In this document: positions 25,001 to 33,335 of the stretch, one piece after another
How the letters are laid out: every line of letters starts with the position of its first letter
How positions within the stretch are numbered: position 1 is the stretch's first letter
Origin: JAAZIN01 sp964441025
GTDB lineage: Bacteria > Bacillota > Dethiobacteria > DTU022
DNA: 48,247 nt
Assembly (NCBI GenBank): GCA_964441025.1
Contig: CAYTXG010000015.1
Location: 1 to 48,247 of the forward strand
Reading direction: 5' to 3'
Made by a program: the position numbers and the translations under genes
The notes under the pieces: model-generated
The model's database searches: none
What the model was told of the DNA's origin: nothing
The model's input: the letters and a program-made list of their open reading frames with translations, nothing else

Positions 25001-25344
25001 GCAAAAGAATGAATGGTAGTGATCGGCGCCGCCTCCAGCTCTTCAAGCGCCTCCCTGATCCGGCTCTGTTTCTCCGGCGCCGCTCCGGCAGCCTGTTTTT
25101 CCAGTTCATCGCGAAGGCGGGCTTTCAGTTCAGAGGCAGCCTTTTCCGTAAAGGTGATGGCCGCAATTTCCTCCAGCCGGGCGGCACCGGTAATTATAAT
25201 ATGCAGCAGCCGCCGGATGAGCAGCGTAGTCTTGCCGGTACCCGCCCCAGCCTCTACCCAGTAACTGCAGCTCAGATCGCTCTCCGCAAGGCGTCGCTCG
25301 CGGGCATCAACAAGCGGTACAGGGCTGCTCTTACCTGAACTCAA
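22051..25344 (-). CDS. addA: AddA-type helicase/nuclease subunit A
   Basis: ATP-dependent helicase with a C-terminal RecB-like nuclease, 1097 residues; it repairs double-strand breaks with AddB. Helicase motifs are all visible: Walker A G33-A-G-T-G-K-T39, AAITFTEKAASELK (Ia), YLLVDEFQDTDPLQ (II), LVGDPKQSIYRFRRADI (III), LLTIHKSKGLEFPLV (V) and IRLFYVAATRARD (VI). The nuclease motif near the C-terminus is EGIIDLLFQEKEGLVIVDYK with the catalytic aspartates and lysine. The start is TTG at 25344, 22 bases after AddB. In this family both subunits carry nuclease domains and recombination is steered by a Chi-like sequence. Confidence 0.93.
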   Translation of the reverse strand: MSSGKSSPVPLVDARERRLAESDLSCSYWVEAGAGTGKTTLLIRRLLHIIITGAARLEEIAAITFTEKAASELKARLRDELEKQAAGAAPEKQSRIREALEELEAAPITTIHSFAGALLRERPVEAAVDPHFEIYEPGEMEDLLDRVWESWFFSELAEAPEPLTRALTLGITPERLQELSRILYHQRDLVAEGSAPLSPDLLPAFRELLSLRLPELKAALLSCRRQDDRGYLHIVELVASAKMFLNISDELEQERFLMQKFPDIAARGNRQNWEPQEACRRQKEICSELKRSRETALLSLRGRLTAELVCWCGGYLSAVERAKEEGGALDFQDLLLKARDLLRGSREVRGYFQRRFRYLLVDEFQDTDPLQVEILFFLAEKEPCAASWNEAVLAEGKLFLVGDPKQSIYRFRRADIEIYQAARQIALQFGEALAITQNFRTLPELIKWVNSAFSILIEEQESYQPCYQPLSAFRQPHLKPSVVLLNPALPLDEARADEIRAAESEAVAELISGAAGQWTVPVAEGGSRPLTYGDIALLFPTTTGIYHFEEALRRWKIPYRLEGGRHFYLREEIAFLKCLLTAISNPYDRVALAAVLRYWAGIPDEMLFQYIESGGKLSCFADAGPGFPRIQQAFDLLRRAHDEQQGLSITLLVEGLLEKTWFWQRIALGPQGRQAAGNLRKALQMIRVLEMERPLTLGGYAKRLNRIAAEGREEAESLIHDPASDSVQLLTIHKSKGLEFPLVFMVNMGGQSRGATRFMADRGRGYYYIKLGDLTGAGVEEAEKREALRLEAEQIRLFYVAATRARDYLVLPRFYKKGSRGFWSHLERVEEESADLWSGTLSLQASMADHAPPPAAVSATDPPDENGSDLLDGLIAQRRRWSKEMKSAVASAAVPGPFISAGSLAGESARDFTLAGPASSLPGDGTAFGSAFHQVMERVDLHCLSSEGLALETARASIQWGIDRKDELIRLVQTTLEHPLLIRARRSKLLCREMPFAYRFEGLLVEGIIDLLFQEKEGLVIVDYKTDAGKKAGLERRWDEYYKRQGFVYAAAVGEISGLPVSEVSFLFVRKSLVKSFFNPDPGSLRETLRININKKG

Positions 25345-25366
25345 AGGTTTACGCCTGCCTTTCCCT

Positions 25367-28300
25367 TCAAATAATTTCCTCCTTCATTTTTGTAAATGCC
25401 TGCAGGACCGGGTCCGCCGCTTTCAGGCGGATATTACTCTCGATCCCAGGGCCGCAAATATCACGGTAATCACAGTAGCGACAGCCCGGATTGGGATAAG
25501 GGAAAAAATGCCCGGCAGTGATGCCTTTATAGAGCACCGCCGCGGTTTCCTGCAGAAGACGCTCCTTCTGCGGCCACGGATCCCCTGAAAATCGAACCGT
25601 CTTTACCCCCTGGGGAGAAAGGTGGTAAGCAAAGGCCTCCATATCTCCGGGCTGCGCTATTTTGAACAGGGTGCCTGCGGCAAGAAGGTATACCGGCAGC
25701 TGAAGTGCCTCTCCCCCGGAAAGACTCTCATCTTTGAGCCGCTTCCGCCCCGTTTTGTAATCGATGACCCGGAGGCGGCCGCCGCAACGGTCAACCCGGT
25801 CAATTCGCCCCCGGAAGTACAGCCTCTCACCCGTGGGGAGGCTCAAAGACACCGGATCCTCGGAACCAGGCGAACCAAAAGCTAATTCAAAATCCTCGGG
25901 CATGTATTCCCCCGCTGCGGTTTCAATTTCCCAATCTAAAAAGGCCAGCAGCATCTCTTCAAAACTGCGCCGCTGCAGCTGCCGGAGCAGAGGATAAGCC
26001 GGCAGATCTTCCGGCGGCAGCGCCTCGAACGCTTCGCCGGCAACCATGTTCAGCAAAACGCGGCACGCTTCCGGACAGCGGCTCACAGGGAGAAGCTTCC
26101 CTGCAGCGGCGCGCCGGTAAAACTGTTCCAGGATGTGGTGGATCAACCGTCCGCGCTGCAGAGGCTCCATGCTCAGGAACTCCTCAGGCTCCTCCAGAGG
26201 GGTCAAGTGAAGAAGCCTTTTCAAAAAAAAGCTGTAGGGACAGCGGGCATATTCTTCAAGAGCAGTGGCCGAGAAAGCACCCCCCCATGCAGCCAGCCGT
26301 GCAGCAAGCAGCCCCTGCGAGGCGGCGCGAGGCGTGAACAGCCCGGTATAAGGGCTCAACCGGCTGCTGAGCCGGGCCAGGTCTGCCTCGATGAGCCGAT
26401 CAAGCGCCGCGGAGAGGCGGCGGTAATAGTGAACCTGTTCCAGGGGCAGAGGCAGATCGCGGCAGCAGTTCAAGTCGTATTCCGCTGCGGTGATGGGATC
26501 ATCCACTGCATCCTCCTGCGCCGCTGAGGGAATATAACGGTATCCGGGAAGAAGGTGAAGTTGCTCATAACCGGGCCGGGCTCCGAGGAGCACCTCGCCG
26601 CAGCGGGCAAGGAAAAAAGAAGGCAGCTGCTCCTTGCTGCCGGCGGCAGCGGAGCGCGGCCAGGTCAAAACCGCCTTCCGGACAACCCCGCCCAGGATCA
26701 GTATGAACCTGAGCGCCTCTGCCTTAAGTCCACGCCGCCGCAGCGGCAGCAGCTCTCCCAGGGCCTGGCGTTCAGCCTCGGGCAGCAGCGGATCCATTTT
26801 CACCGGGGCAGGGATGAGCTTCTCTGCCAGCCCTGGGATGAAAAGAGCGGTGAAGCGCAAACCGGCTGCTGAGCCCGGCGGCAGGAGGTTGACGCCCTCA
26901 TGCTGAAACCGCCCCAGGGGGAGAGTCGTTGCCTGAAGAGCAGATTTGAGAAGATCCAGGGCGGCTGCAAGATCAAACCCGCCGCCGCACTCGTCAAGGC
27001 GGCGCATTTTTTTAAGAAGATGACGCAGGGCCTTTCGCTCCTCCCCGGGGTAGAAAAAACGGAGGATGAAATTTCCGCCCTCGGTATGTATATCTGCCCA
27101 TGAGCGGCAGTTTGCAAAGCTTTCCAGCGCATCATAAAGCATCTGGACAATGTCCAGCAGCATATCAAGGGCCTCGATCTGACCGCGCACCCCGCCGCTG
27201 TCTGCCTCATCTTCCGCCCGGCGCAGGAGCTGCCTGCGGTGCCGGTCCAGGGCTTCGCACCATTGACGGCGGCCCTTGATCACCCCTGCCTGCATGGTCA
27301 GGTAATCCCAAAAGGAAGGGCTCACCTGGAACCCTGCGCCGAGAATGCGGCGGTAATCAAAGGGGGCATGGCCCAGTAGATCAATTACCTCCCGGCGGGA
27401 GTAATCCCCGCCCATCATTTCGAGCATCATCAGGAAAGAGCGGCCGGTCCTGGTTTCGGCCAGTGGCTTCCCTCCGGCCAGATAGTAGGGAATCCCGGCG
27501 GCGGTCAGTCCCTCCCTCAACAGCCGGCTGTAGATAGGGTGGGGCGGCAGCACCGCGATTTCACCAAAACGAACCCCGGCGCGGGCCAGCCGGATAATTT
27601 CCCGGGTAATCTCCTCTACCTCCCGGATCTCGTCGGGACAGCAGACGAACTCAAGGGACTCGTCGCCGGTCCGGGGCGGCTTATGCTCAGCGGAGTTGTC
27701 TCCGAACAGGCCGCCCTGCAGGCAGGCCAGGTTGCTGCGCAAAGGAGAGGGGGGCTCAAGAGGCTCCAGGGTAAAAGCCTGTTCCTCATACCAGCCGAGG
27801 GTCTCCCCGGCAAGGGAGGAGGAGAGGGCGGACTCCTGCCAGTAAACTGAGATTGCGGCATATTCAGCAAGGAAGGCCAGCAGCTTTCTCTCGGGAGAGG
27901 AGAGGGTGTAGATCCCGTGTAGAGCTAAAAAAAAGGGCTGTTCCGGCTTTAAAAGGGCGGCCAGGGCAAAAGCCCCGGTCCTGTTGGCAAAAGGACGGCG
28001 CAGCTCTCTGAAGTGGTCAAAGAGGCGCTGCAGTTCGCCAATACGCCGCGGATCACCGCCAGGCGGGAGAGGAATTCGCTGTAAACCTGCATCCTCAAGC
28101 TCCTCAAATGTCTGAAGCAGCGCCTTGCGGAAACCGGGTCGCCCGGCAACAGGACCAAAATAGCCCTCGCCGGCTTCCCGGGCCGTCAGCGCCGCCAGCC
28201 ATTCCTCGCCAAGAGGGGGCAGTATTTTACGGGAGACGTACCCGGGCATCTTTTCCGCCAGCCTGGCGGCCAAATCGGGCAAAGTCATAAAATAGACCCG

Positions 28301-28468
28301 GCAATAGCTCCCGCTGCGAGCCAGCGACCGCCCCAGGTAGACTCCGGCAAGGTTGCTCTCCACCACAACGATAACGGGATAGAAGGGATCGCCGTTTTTC
28401 GCCGCAGCGATATCGTCAAACAGCTTCTGTTCGAGTTCCTCTAAGCGCCCCAGGTATAGTTTACGCAT
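25367..28468 (-). CDS. addB: AddB-like helicase/nuclease subunit B
   Basis: Protein of about 1033 residues, partner of AddA. The C-terminus has a RecB-like nuclease motif (RGRIDRVDRCGGRLRVIDYKTG) and the AddB iron-sulfur cysteines: an upstream ARCPYSFFLKRLL and C-x2-C-x5-C in GCRYCDYRDICGPG. The N-terminus lacks the usual Walker A loop of AddB, so ATP is probably bound only by AddA; it may recognise the Chi-like site. I chose ATG 28468 (MRKLYLGRLEEL) rather than 28519 because the longer form adds an unconserved tail. It is the first of the pair and may share a transcript with the tiny ORF upstream. Confidence 0.85.
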   Translation of the reverse strand: MRKLYLGRLEELEQKLFDDIAAAKNGDPFYPVIVVVESNLAGVYLGRSLARSGSYCRVYFMTLPDLAARLAEKMPGYVSRKILPPLGEEWLAALTAREAGEGYFGPVAGRPGFRKALLQTFEELEDAGLQRIPLPPGGDPRRIGELQRLFDHFRELRRPFANRTGAFALAALLKPEQPFFLALHGIYTLSSPERKLLAFLAEYAAISVYWQESALSSSLAGETLGWYEEQAFTLEPLEPPSPLRSNLACLQGGLFGDNSAEHKPPRTGDESLEFVCCPDEIREVEEITREIIRLARAGVRFGEIAVLPPHPIYSRLLREGLTAAGIPYYLAGGKPLAETRTGRSFLMMLEMMGGDYSRREVIDLLGHAPFDYRRILGAGFQVSPSFWDYLTMQAGVIKGRRQWCEALDRHRRQLLRRAEDEADSGGVRGQIEALDMLLDIVQMLYDALESFANCRSWADIHTEGGNFILRFFYPGEERKALRHLLKKMRRLDECGGGFDLAAALDLLKSALQATTLPLGRFQHEGVNLLPPGSAAGLRFTALFIPGLAEKLIPAPVKMDPLLPEAERQALGELLPLRRRGLKAEALRFILILGGVVRKAVLTWPRSAAAGSKEQLPSFFLARCGEVLLGARPGYEQLHLLPGYRYIPSAAQEDAVDDPITAAEYDLNCCRDLPLPLEQVHYYRRLSAALDRLIEADLARLSSRLSPYTGLFTPRAASQGLLAARLAAWGGAFSATALEEYARCPYSFFLKRLLHLTPLEEPEEFLSMEPLQRGRLIHHILEQFYRRAAAGKLLPVSRCPEACRVLLNMVAGEAFEALPPEDLPAYPLLRQLQRRSFEEMLLAFLDWEIETAAGEYMPEDFELAFGSPGSEDPVSLSLPTGERLYFRGRIDRVDRCGGRLRVIDYKTGRKRLKDESLSGGEALQLPVYLLAAGTLFKIAQPGDMEAFAYHLSPQGVKTVRFSGDPWPQKERLLQETAAVLYKGITAGHFFPYPNPGCRYCDYRDICGPGIESNIRLKAADPVLQAFTKMKEEII

Positions 28469-28479
28469 GGTCACATATT

Positions 28480-28719
28480 CTACCGGGAGGAAGCTGATTC
28501 CTGCAGGGTATCGGGGCACACTCTTTGGGCCGCTGATCTTACCCGGCCCATCCCCCCCGTCCGCTCACTGTATTCCGGGACATTCGCCCCAGGAAAACAA
28601 GCAAGCCCAAAGGGAGGAAGAACAGAAGGGTCATCAAGCCTGCCGGAAACACTCTCCTCCCGGGGAGAGCAGGCCGCCAATGAAACCGCCGGCAACAGCA
28701 TCGCCAACAGGATCAACAT
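28480..28719 (-). CDS. possible small lipoprotein, hypothetical
   Basis: A 79-residue reading frame starts with MLILLAMLLPAVSLAAC, a hydrophobic segment ending in a lipobox (L-A-A-C). The mature part is unrelated to anything I recognise. It lacks a basic N-terminus and a visible ribosome site, and it begins just after the S9 terminator, 12 bases before addB. It may be chance. Otherwise 28520-28896 holds only the terminator. Confidence 0.25.
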   Translation of the reverse strand: MLILLAMLLPAVSLAACSPREESVSGRLDDPSVLPPFGLACFPGANVPEYSERTGGMGRVRSAAQRVCPDTLQESASSR

Positions 28720-28721
28720 CC

Positions 28722-28756
28722 GAAAAGAACACCCCGCCTCCGGGAAGCGGGGTGTT
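28722..28756 (-). terminator. intrinsic terminator of the rplM-rpsI transcript
   Basis: AACACCCCGC pairs with GCGGGGTGTT over a 9-base loop. On the minus strand the stem is followed by TTCTTTT. It is the first strong terminator after rpsI and ends the ribosomal region. Confidence 0.87.
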
Positions 28757-28896
28757 TCTGCAAATCAGTTACCGGGATAGAATAGGAGAACATGCCGGAG
28801 TCAGGAACAACAGCTGTTTCCAGGAATTTGACCGCAGCCGGCCCTGCATATTACCAAAGTAAGGTGTACCTGCGGTAAAAACCGCCCGCCTGTCTG

Positions 28897-29289
28897 TTAA
28901 CGCTTGGAAAATTGCGGCGCACGGCGTGCTTTTTTCAGTCCGTACTTTTTCCGCTCTTTCATGCGTGAATCCCGGGTCAAATAGCCGCTTCGCTTAAGCA
29001 CGGCGCGGTAACCCGGCTCGACATGCACCAGTGCACGAGCGATGCCGTGGCGAATGGCTCCGGCCTGTCCTGAAAAACCGCCGCCATGAACCCTGGCAAT
29101 AACGTCGAAACGGTCAAGGCAGTCAGTAGCCACAAGAGGCTGGCGCACAATCAATTTCAAAGTCTCCAGACCAAAGTAGCTGTCCATATCTCTTCCGTTT
29201 ATGGTGATCTGACCGCTGCCGGGAACCAATCTCACCCGCGCAACAGATTCCTTGCGCCGTCCGGTGGCAATGAAATAGAGTTCACTCAA
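28897..29289 (-). CDS. rpsI: 30S ribosomal protein S9
   Basis: Small-subunit protein whose C-terminal tail reaches the P site. The sequence FIATGRRKESVARVRLVPGSG at the start and the basic tail RKKYGLKKARRAPQFSKR are diagnostic. The start is TTG at 29289, not the longer upstream ATG: AAGGAGG lies eight bases before it, and this gives exactly 130 residues, the family length. It overlaps the end of rplM by eight bases, so the pair is translationally coupled. Confidence 0.95.
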   Translation of the reverse strand: MSELYFIATGRRKESVARVRLVPGSGQITINGRDMDSYFGLETLKLIVRQPLVATDCLDRFDVIARVHGGGFSGQAGAIRHGIARALVHVEPGYRAVLKRSGYLTRDSRMKERKKYGLKKARRAPQFSKR

Positions 29290-29752
29290 TAGCAGGGCCT
29301 CCTTCCTCATTCGCTTCCGGCCCTTCTCTCCAGGGCAGGGGTTTCTGCGCCTCGTGGGGGTGCTGATCATCGCGGTATATCCGCAGTTTCTTCAGCATCG
29401 CCCTCCCCAGCCGGTTATGGGGAAGCATCCCCTGCACAGCAAGGTATACAACCCGTTCCGGGTTTCTATTCATCATCGCGGCGCAGCTGATCGCCTTCAA
29501 ACCGCCGGGATAACCGGAATGGCGGTAGTAAAGTTTTTGTTCCATTTTCTTCCCTGTTAAAGCAACCCTGGCCGCATTCAGCACGATTACATGATCCCCG
29601 GTATCAACATGTGGAGTATAGATAGATTTATGTTTTCCCCGCAAAAGCCTGGCCGCTTCCGAGGCTACCCGCCCCAGCGGACGGCCGGCGGCATCAATAA
29701 TGTACCAGCGGCGCTCGATTTCATGGGGTTTGGCCATATAGGTGGTTTGCAT
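29282..29752 (-). CDS. rplM: 50S ribosomal protein L13
   Basis: Large-subunit protein of 156 residues with the L13 signature motifs RRWYIIDAAGRPLGRVAS, LRGKHKSIYTPHVDTGDHVIV and VQGMLPHNRLGRAMLKKL. The last about 12 residues are a family-atypical extension (PEANEEGG...), partly used as the ribosome site of rpsI. GGGGGAGAAG precedes the ATG. It has its own promoter, separate from the upstream truA unit. Confidence 0.95.
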   Translation of the reverse strand: MQTTYMAKPHEIERRWYIIDAAGRPLGRVASEAARLLRGKHKSIYTPHVDTGDHVIVLNAARVALTGKKMEQKLYYRHSGYPGGLKAISCAAMMNRNPERVVYLAVQGMLPHNRLGRAMLKKLRIYRDDQHPHEAQKPLPWREGPEANEEGGPAIE

Positions 29753-29789
29753 TGCTTCTCCCCCTTAAACTCCATTCAGCACAAAATCA

Positions 29790-29818
29790 ATTTTAATACA
29801 CGCCCCTGCCGCTGTCAA
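29790..29818 (-). promoter_or_regulatory. sigma-A promoter of rplM-rpsI
   Basis: On the minus strand TTGACA (29818-29813) and TAAAAT (29795-29790) are 17 bases apart, with transcription expected near 29783. It lets L13 and S9 be expressed independently of the large ribosomal operon. Confidence 0.82.
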
Positions 29819-29860
29819 GCTAAAAATAGGAAAACAGGAGCTTTGAAAAACAGCCCTGCC

Positions 29861-30601
29861 TCAGTAGTACACTTTTTCCAGGCAAAGCCCATGCGCAGGG
29901 GCGCTCGGCCCGGCCGCCTCCGGGTTCATCCCCTCCAGCGCAGCAGCAATATCGGAGGGCGCCAGCTTCTCCCTGGCCACACGCAGTAAACTGCCCACCA
30001 GCAGCCGGACCATCCGGTAAAGAAAGCCGCTGCCTTCAAAGGTTAACCGGAGCAGCTTCTCCCCGGAAATTTCCTCAAGCCCCACGCGGTAAAGAATGCG
30101 CTCCGTACTCTGCACCGGGCTGCCGGAGGCTTGAAAAGCCCGGAAATCGTGGCTCCCCTCCAAAAAGCGGGCCGCCTCCGCTGCTGCCGGCCTGTTAAAG
30201 GAACCGCTGTAATGATAAGAATAGAGCCGACGCATGACCTGCGGATAGGGCGCCCGGTCAAGCGTGTAGCTGTAGAGTTTCCGCAGGGCACTCAAGCGAG
30301 CGTGAAAGTCCTGCGAAACAGGTGCCGCATTATACACAACGATATCGGAAGGCAGCAGGGCATTGAACGCCGCAGGCAGGCGCTCAATGGCTATCTCGAA
30401 AGGCGCGTCGTAATGAGCGGACTGGCCGCGAGCATGAACCCCGGCGTCGGTCCTACCGGCCCCGTTAATGCGCAGCGGTTCTTTGTAGATTGCCCCCAGC
30501 GCCTTCTCCAGCTCATCCTGAACTGTAGGCGCATTTATCTGGCTCTGAAAACCGCTGTAACCGCTGCCGTCGTAGCTTATATCAAGACGAATCCGGGACA
30601 C
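29861..30601 (-). CDS. truA: tRNA pseudouridine synthase TruA
   Basis: Forms pseudouridine at positions 38-40 of tRNA anticodon arms. About 246 residues. The catalytic motif GAGRTDAGVHARGQ contains the invariant aspartate, and the N-terminal LDISYDGSGYSGFQSQ and the F-x-G-S-GFLYRMVR stretch near the end fit the family. The start is GTG 30601: AGGTGAT lies in front of it, whereas the ATGs at 30616 and 30607 have no free site. It follows ecfT at about 60 bases, the usual ecfA-ecfA-ecfT-truA order of Firmicutes. Confidence 0.94.
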   Translation of the reverse strand: MSRIRLDISYDGSGYSGFQSQINAPTVQDELEKALGAIYKEPLRINGAGRTDAGVHARGQSAHYDAPFEIAIERLPAAFNALLPSDIVVYNAAPVSQDFHARLSALRKLYSYTLDRAPYPQVMRRLYSYHYSGSFNRPAAAEAARFLEGSHDFRAFQASGSPVQSTERILYRVGLEEISGEKLLRLTFEGSGFLYRMVRLLVGSLLRVAREKLAPSDIAAALEGMNPEAAGPSAPAHGLCLEKVYY

Positions 30602-30660
30602 GATCATCACCTGCATTTTCCATAATTGCCACCAGGCTGCTGAGACCTCTACCCATTTCT

Positions 30661-31455
30661 CTATATGGGGAAAACAATAACTGCTGCCAGCATCGTCAGA
30701 GCAAATATAAGAACGGCCCAGTCGGAGGCCGCCACCGGCTCCTCTCTCATGCGGGTCCGAGCGGCGCCGATGCGATAGCCGCGCGCCTCCATCGCCAGGG
30801 CCAGTTCGTCGGCCCGGCGAAAAGCGCTGATGAACAGGGGAACCATAAGCGGCGCAAATTTTCGAGCCCTGCTGAAAAACCCCCCTTCAAAATCTACACC
30901 CCGGGCCATCTGCGCCCGCAGCAACCGCTGACTTTCCTCACTCAGCGTGGGAATGAAGCGCATGGCAATGTTCATGATCATCGCTATTTCCGACGCGGGA
31001 ATACCCACCCTGCCCAGCGGGCCGATGAAATATTCAATTCCATGGGACAGGGAGAGGGGCGTCGTTGTCAGCGTAAGAAGGGCAGTCATTATAACCAGCC
31101 CCACCAGCCGCATGATCATAAAAAGCCCGGCAGAAACGCCGGCCTGCTCTATGGTCACCGGGCCCAAACGCAGAATAACAACTCCTCCCTTGGTAAAAAA
31201 GAAATATATAATTACCGTAAATAAGATTATGTAGATCACCGGCCTGAGCCCGCCCGCTATGTAAAGCAGGGGAATCCGAGATACGATGACCGCCAGCAGA
31301 AGAAGGAAGAGCAGCAGCCCCAGCCCGGAAAATGTTTTCAAGATGAAAAGAACGATCAGGAAAAGCAGCAAGATCAACAGCTTGAACCGCGGATTGAGCC
31401 TGTGTAGAAAGGAGTTGCCGGGAAGATAGCGTCCCAGAGTGATGCTGCGGTTCAT
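30661..31455 (-). CDS. ecfT: energy-coupling factor transporter transmembrane protein EcfT
   Basis: Membrane scaffold of the ECF vitamin/metal importers, 264 residues with about five hydrophobic helices. The two Ala-Arg-Gly coupling motifs that hold the ATPases are present (AQMARGVDFEGG and LAMEARGYRIGAART). It joins the two ATPases to exchangeable substrate-binding S proteins. The ATG overlaps the stop of the ecfA2 gene (ATGA). No S component lies in the window, so this is probably a shared module serving several vitamins. Confidence 0.93.
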   Translation of the reverse strand: MNRSITLGRYLPGNSFLHRLNPRFKLLILLLFLIVLFILKTFSGLGLLLFLLLLAVIVSRIPLLYIAGGLRPVIYIILFTVIIYFFFTKGGVVILRLGPVTIEQAGVSAGLFMIMRLVGLVIMTALLTLTTTPLSLSHGIEYFIGPLGRVGIPASEIAMIMNIAMRFIPTLSEESQRLLRAQMARGVDFEGGFFSRARKFAPLMVPLFISAFRRADELALAMEARGYRIGAARTRMREEPVAASDWAVLIFALTMLAAVIVFPI

Positions 31456-32315
31456 TTCCCGGCCATCTCCCTTCGCCAGCAGTTGATCTCCTCGCGAGCC
31501 TCTTCAATTGAAAACAGCGCCGTTGAAAAAGGCAGACCTGCCGCCGCCAGTTCATGCATCAGCCGCGTCACCGGAGGCAGCACCAAACCGCGGCGGTGCA
31601 GCTCTTCAACGCGCGAGAACAACTCTCCGGGGGAGCCTTGCATAACAATCCGCCCCCGCTCCAAAACCGCAAAGCTGTCAGCCAGCGGTACTATCTGCTC
31701 CACGCAATGGGTCACCACCACTACAGTAAGGCCCTGGCTCCGGTTAAGTCCCTTCAACAGGGAACACAGCTTCTCCCGCCCAGCCTGATCCAGACCGGCG
31801 GTGGGTTCATCAAGTATTATCGCCCGGGGCTGCATCGCCAGGACTGCGGCAACAGCCGCAAGACGCTGCTGTCCCGCGCTTAAGTGAAAGGGCGATCTCC
31901 CCCTCAGTCCAGGTTCATTCAGCCCTACCTGCTGCAGCGCCAGATCCACCCGTTCCTCAACTGTCCCGGCGGAAAGGCCAAAGTTGCGCGGGGCAAAGGC
32001 AACTTCATCAAACAGCGTTTCGGCGAAAAACTGTTTTTCAGGATCCTGGAAAACCAACCCCAGGGTGCGGCGCAGCTCGAGCAACTCCCTGCGTTCGTAC
32101 TTCAGAGGCTCCCCGTTGATTATAACCTTTCCTCCCGTCGGGCGGAGCAAACCGTTGAAGTGCTGCAGAAGCGTAGATTTACCCGAACCGGATGCACCGA
32201 GGAGCACAGTAAAGCTGCCCCCGGCGATGTGCAGATCCACACCGCGCAGCGCCTTGACTGCGAAAGGGCTGCCCGGCAGATAGGTGTACGTTAATTCTTC
32301 TGTGCAAATAAGCAT
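31452..32315 (-). CDS. ecfA2: energy-coupling factor ATPase EcfA2
   Basis: ABC ATPase of 287 residues. Walker A is GASGSGKSTLL, the signature LSAGQQRLAAVAAVL is a natural LSGGQ variant, and Walker B is AIILDEPTAGLD. Residues beyond 230 form the C-terminal ECF-specific tail. It pairs with EcfA1 and EcfT. Its ATG lies 25 bases inside the end of ecfA1, a tight coupling. Confidence 0.93.
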   Translation of the reverse strand: MLICTEELTYTYLPGSPFAVKALRGVDLHIAGGSFTVLLGASGSGKSTLLQHFNGLLRPTGGKVIINGEPLKYERRELLELRRTLGLVFQDPEKQFFAETLFDEVAFAPRNFGLSAGTVEERVDLALQQVGLNEPGLRGRSPFHLSAGQQRLAAVAAVLAMQPRAIILDEPTAGLDQAGREKLCSLLKGLNRSQGLTVVVVTHCVEQIVPLADSFAVLERGRIVMQGSPGELFSRVEELHRRGLVLPPVTRLMHELAAAGLPFSTALFSIEEAREEINCWRREMAGK

Positions 32316-33145
32316 AGCTGCTCCACCAGCTCTCCGTTATGCAGCAAGTCCCTGGAGAGTGGAAATCCGTCTTCACGCAACAGATAGGCGAGCTCCCCTG
32401 CTGCGGTGGTTCCCAGTCCCAGGGTACGCAGCAGCGGCAAGTCGGTAAGAACCTCCTGCGGCGGCCCCTCTTTTACCAGGCAGCCCTGATCAAGGACAAT
32501 CACCCTGCCGGCAAGCGCCGCCTCCTCTGGAAAGTGCGTCACATGGACCACGGTAATTCCCTGCTCCTTATTCAGCATGCGCACTGCCTCATTCGCCGCG
32601 GACCGGCCTTCAGGATCGAGCATGGCGGAAGGCTCATCCAGCAGCAGGCAGCGGGGACCGGCAGCAAGCAGTCCGGCAAGGGCCACCTTCTGTTTCTCAC
32701 CGCCTGAGAGCAGGTGCGGCGGAAATTGAGCAAGATATGAAATTTTTAGCATCTCCAGCACCGCCTCAACGCGGCGGCGAATTTCGGGCGGCGGGACAGC
32801 CATATTTTCAAGACCGAAGGCGGTATCTTCTTCCACCGTAGCCCCGACAATCTGATTGTCAGGATTCTGGAAGACCATACCGCAAAGGGCGCGAATGCGG
32901 GGGATCGCCGCGTCGCTGGAGGTGGATACTCCCCCAACCCGCACTTCGCCGGAGGTGGGGCGCAGCAGGGCATTGAACTGTTTGAGCAAGGTCGTTTTGC
33001 CTGATCCGTTCGGCCCGATCAGGGCCAGGTACTCGCCCTCGTACACCTGCATATTGATATCCCTCAGAGCCGGGGGCGAGTTCTCATCCGGCCCCGGGTA
33101 TCTATACGAAAGCATCCTTGTTTCCAGCAAAACCTCGGGCATCTG
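32291..33145 (-). CDS. ecfA1: energy-coupling factor ATPase EcfA1
   Basis: ABC ATPase of about 284 residues. Walker A is GPNGSGKTTLL, the signature LLSGGEKQKVALAG and Walker B CLLLDEPSAMLD-like (CLLLDEPSAML, then DPEG). ATG 33145 is chosen (MPEVLLETRMLSY) because GGAGTG lies eight bases before it; the longer ORF from 33211 would add an unlikely leader. It is the first of the three ecf genes, after rplQ, as in many Firmicutes. Confidence 0.92.
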   Translation of the reverse strand, partial: QMPEVLLETRMLSYRYPGPDENSPPALRDINMQVYEGEYLALIGPNGSGKTTLLKQFNALLRPTSGEVRVGGVSTSSDAAIPRIRALCGMVFQNPDNQIVGATVEEDTAFGLENMAVPPPEIRRRVEAVLEMLKISYLAQFPPHLLSGGEKQKVALAGLLAAGPRCLLLDEPSAMLDPEGRSAANEAVRMLNKEQGITVVHVTHFPEEAALAGRVIVLDQGCLVKEGPPQEVLTDLPLLRTLGLGTTAAGELAYLLREDGFPLSRDLLHNGELVEQLCLFAQKN

Positions 33146-33182
33146 TCTACACTCCAGCCTTAAGCGAACATATAAGCAAAAC

Positions 33183-33210
33183 TGCAGGCCGGGCGCACCC
33201 GGCCGCTGCA
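33183..33210 (-). repeat. strong GC hairpin before ecfA1
   Basis: GGCCGGG and CCCGGCC pair over a CGCA loop, extended by TGCA/TGCA after a two-base bulge. On the minus strand GTTTTGCTTAT follows, so it could be an attenuator that reduces read-through into ecfA1. I saw no vitamin riboswitch here. Confidence 0.5.
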
Positions 33211-33335
33211 CCTGTTTGTGGCGGGCAAACGCGGTTCGCCCCGGCGGACAGCTTTGCTCCTTTCGTTGCGGCAGCGCCCTTCCTTCACAGCATTGTCAAG
33301 GTCAGCGCGCGGAGCAGGCTCCGGGCAAAAAGCAA

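Noticed and set aside
33146..33330. Vitamin riboswitch before ecfA1
   Set aside because: Hairpins are present but I see no cobalamin, TPP, FMN or folate riboswitch core.
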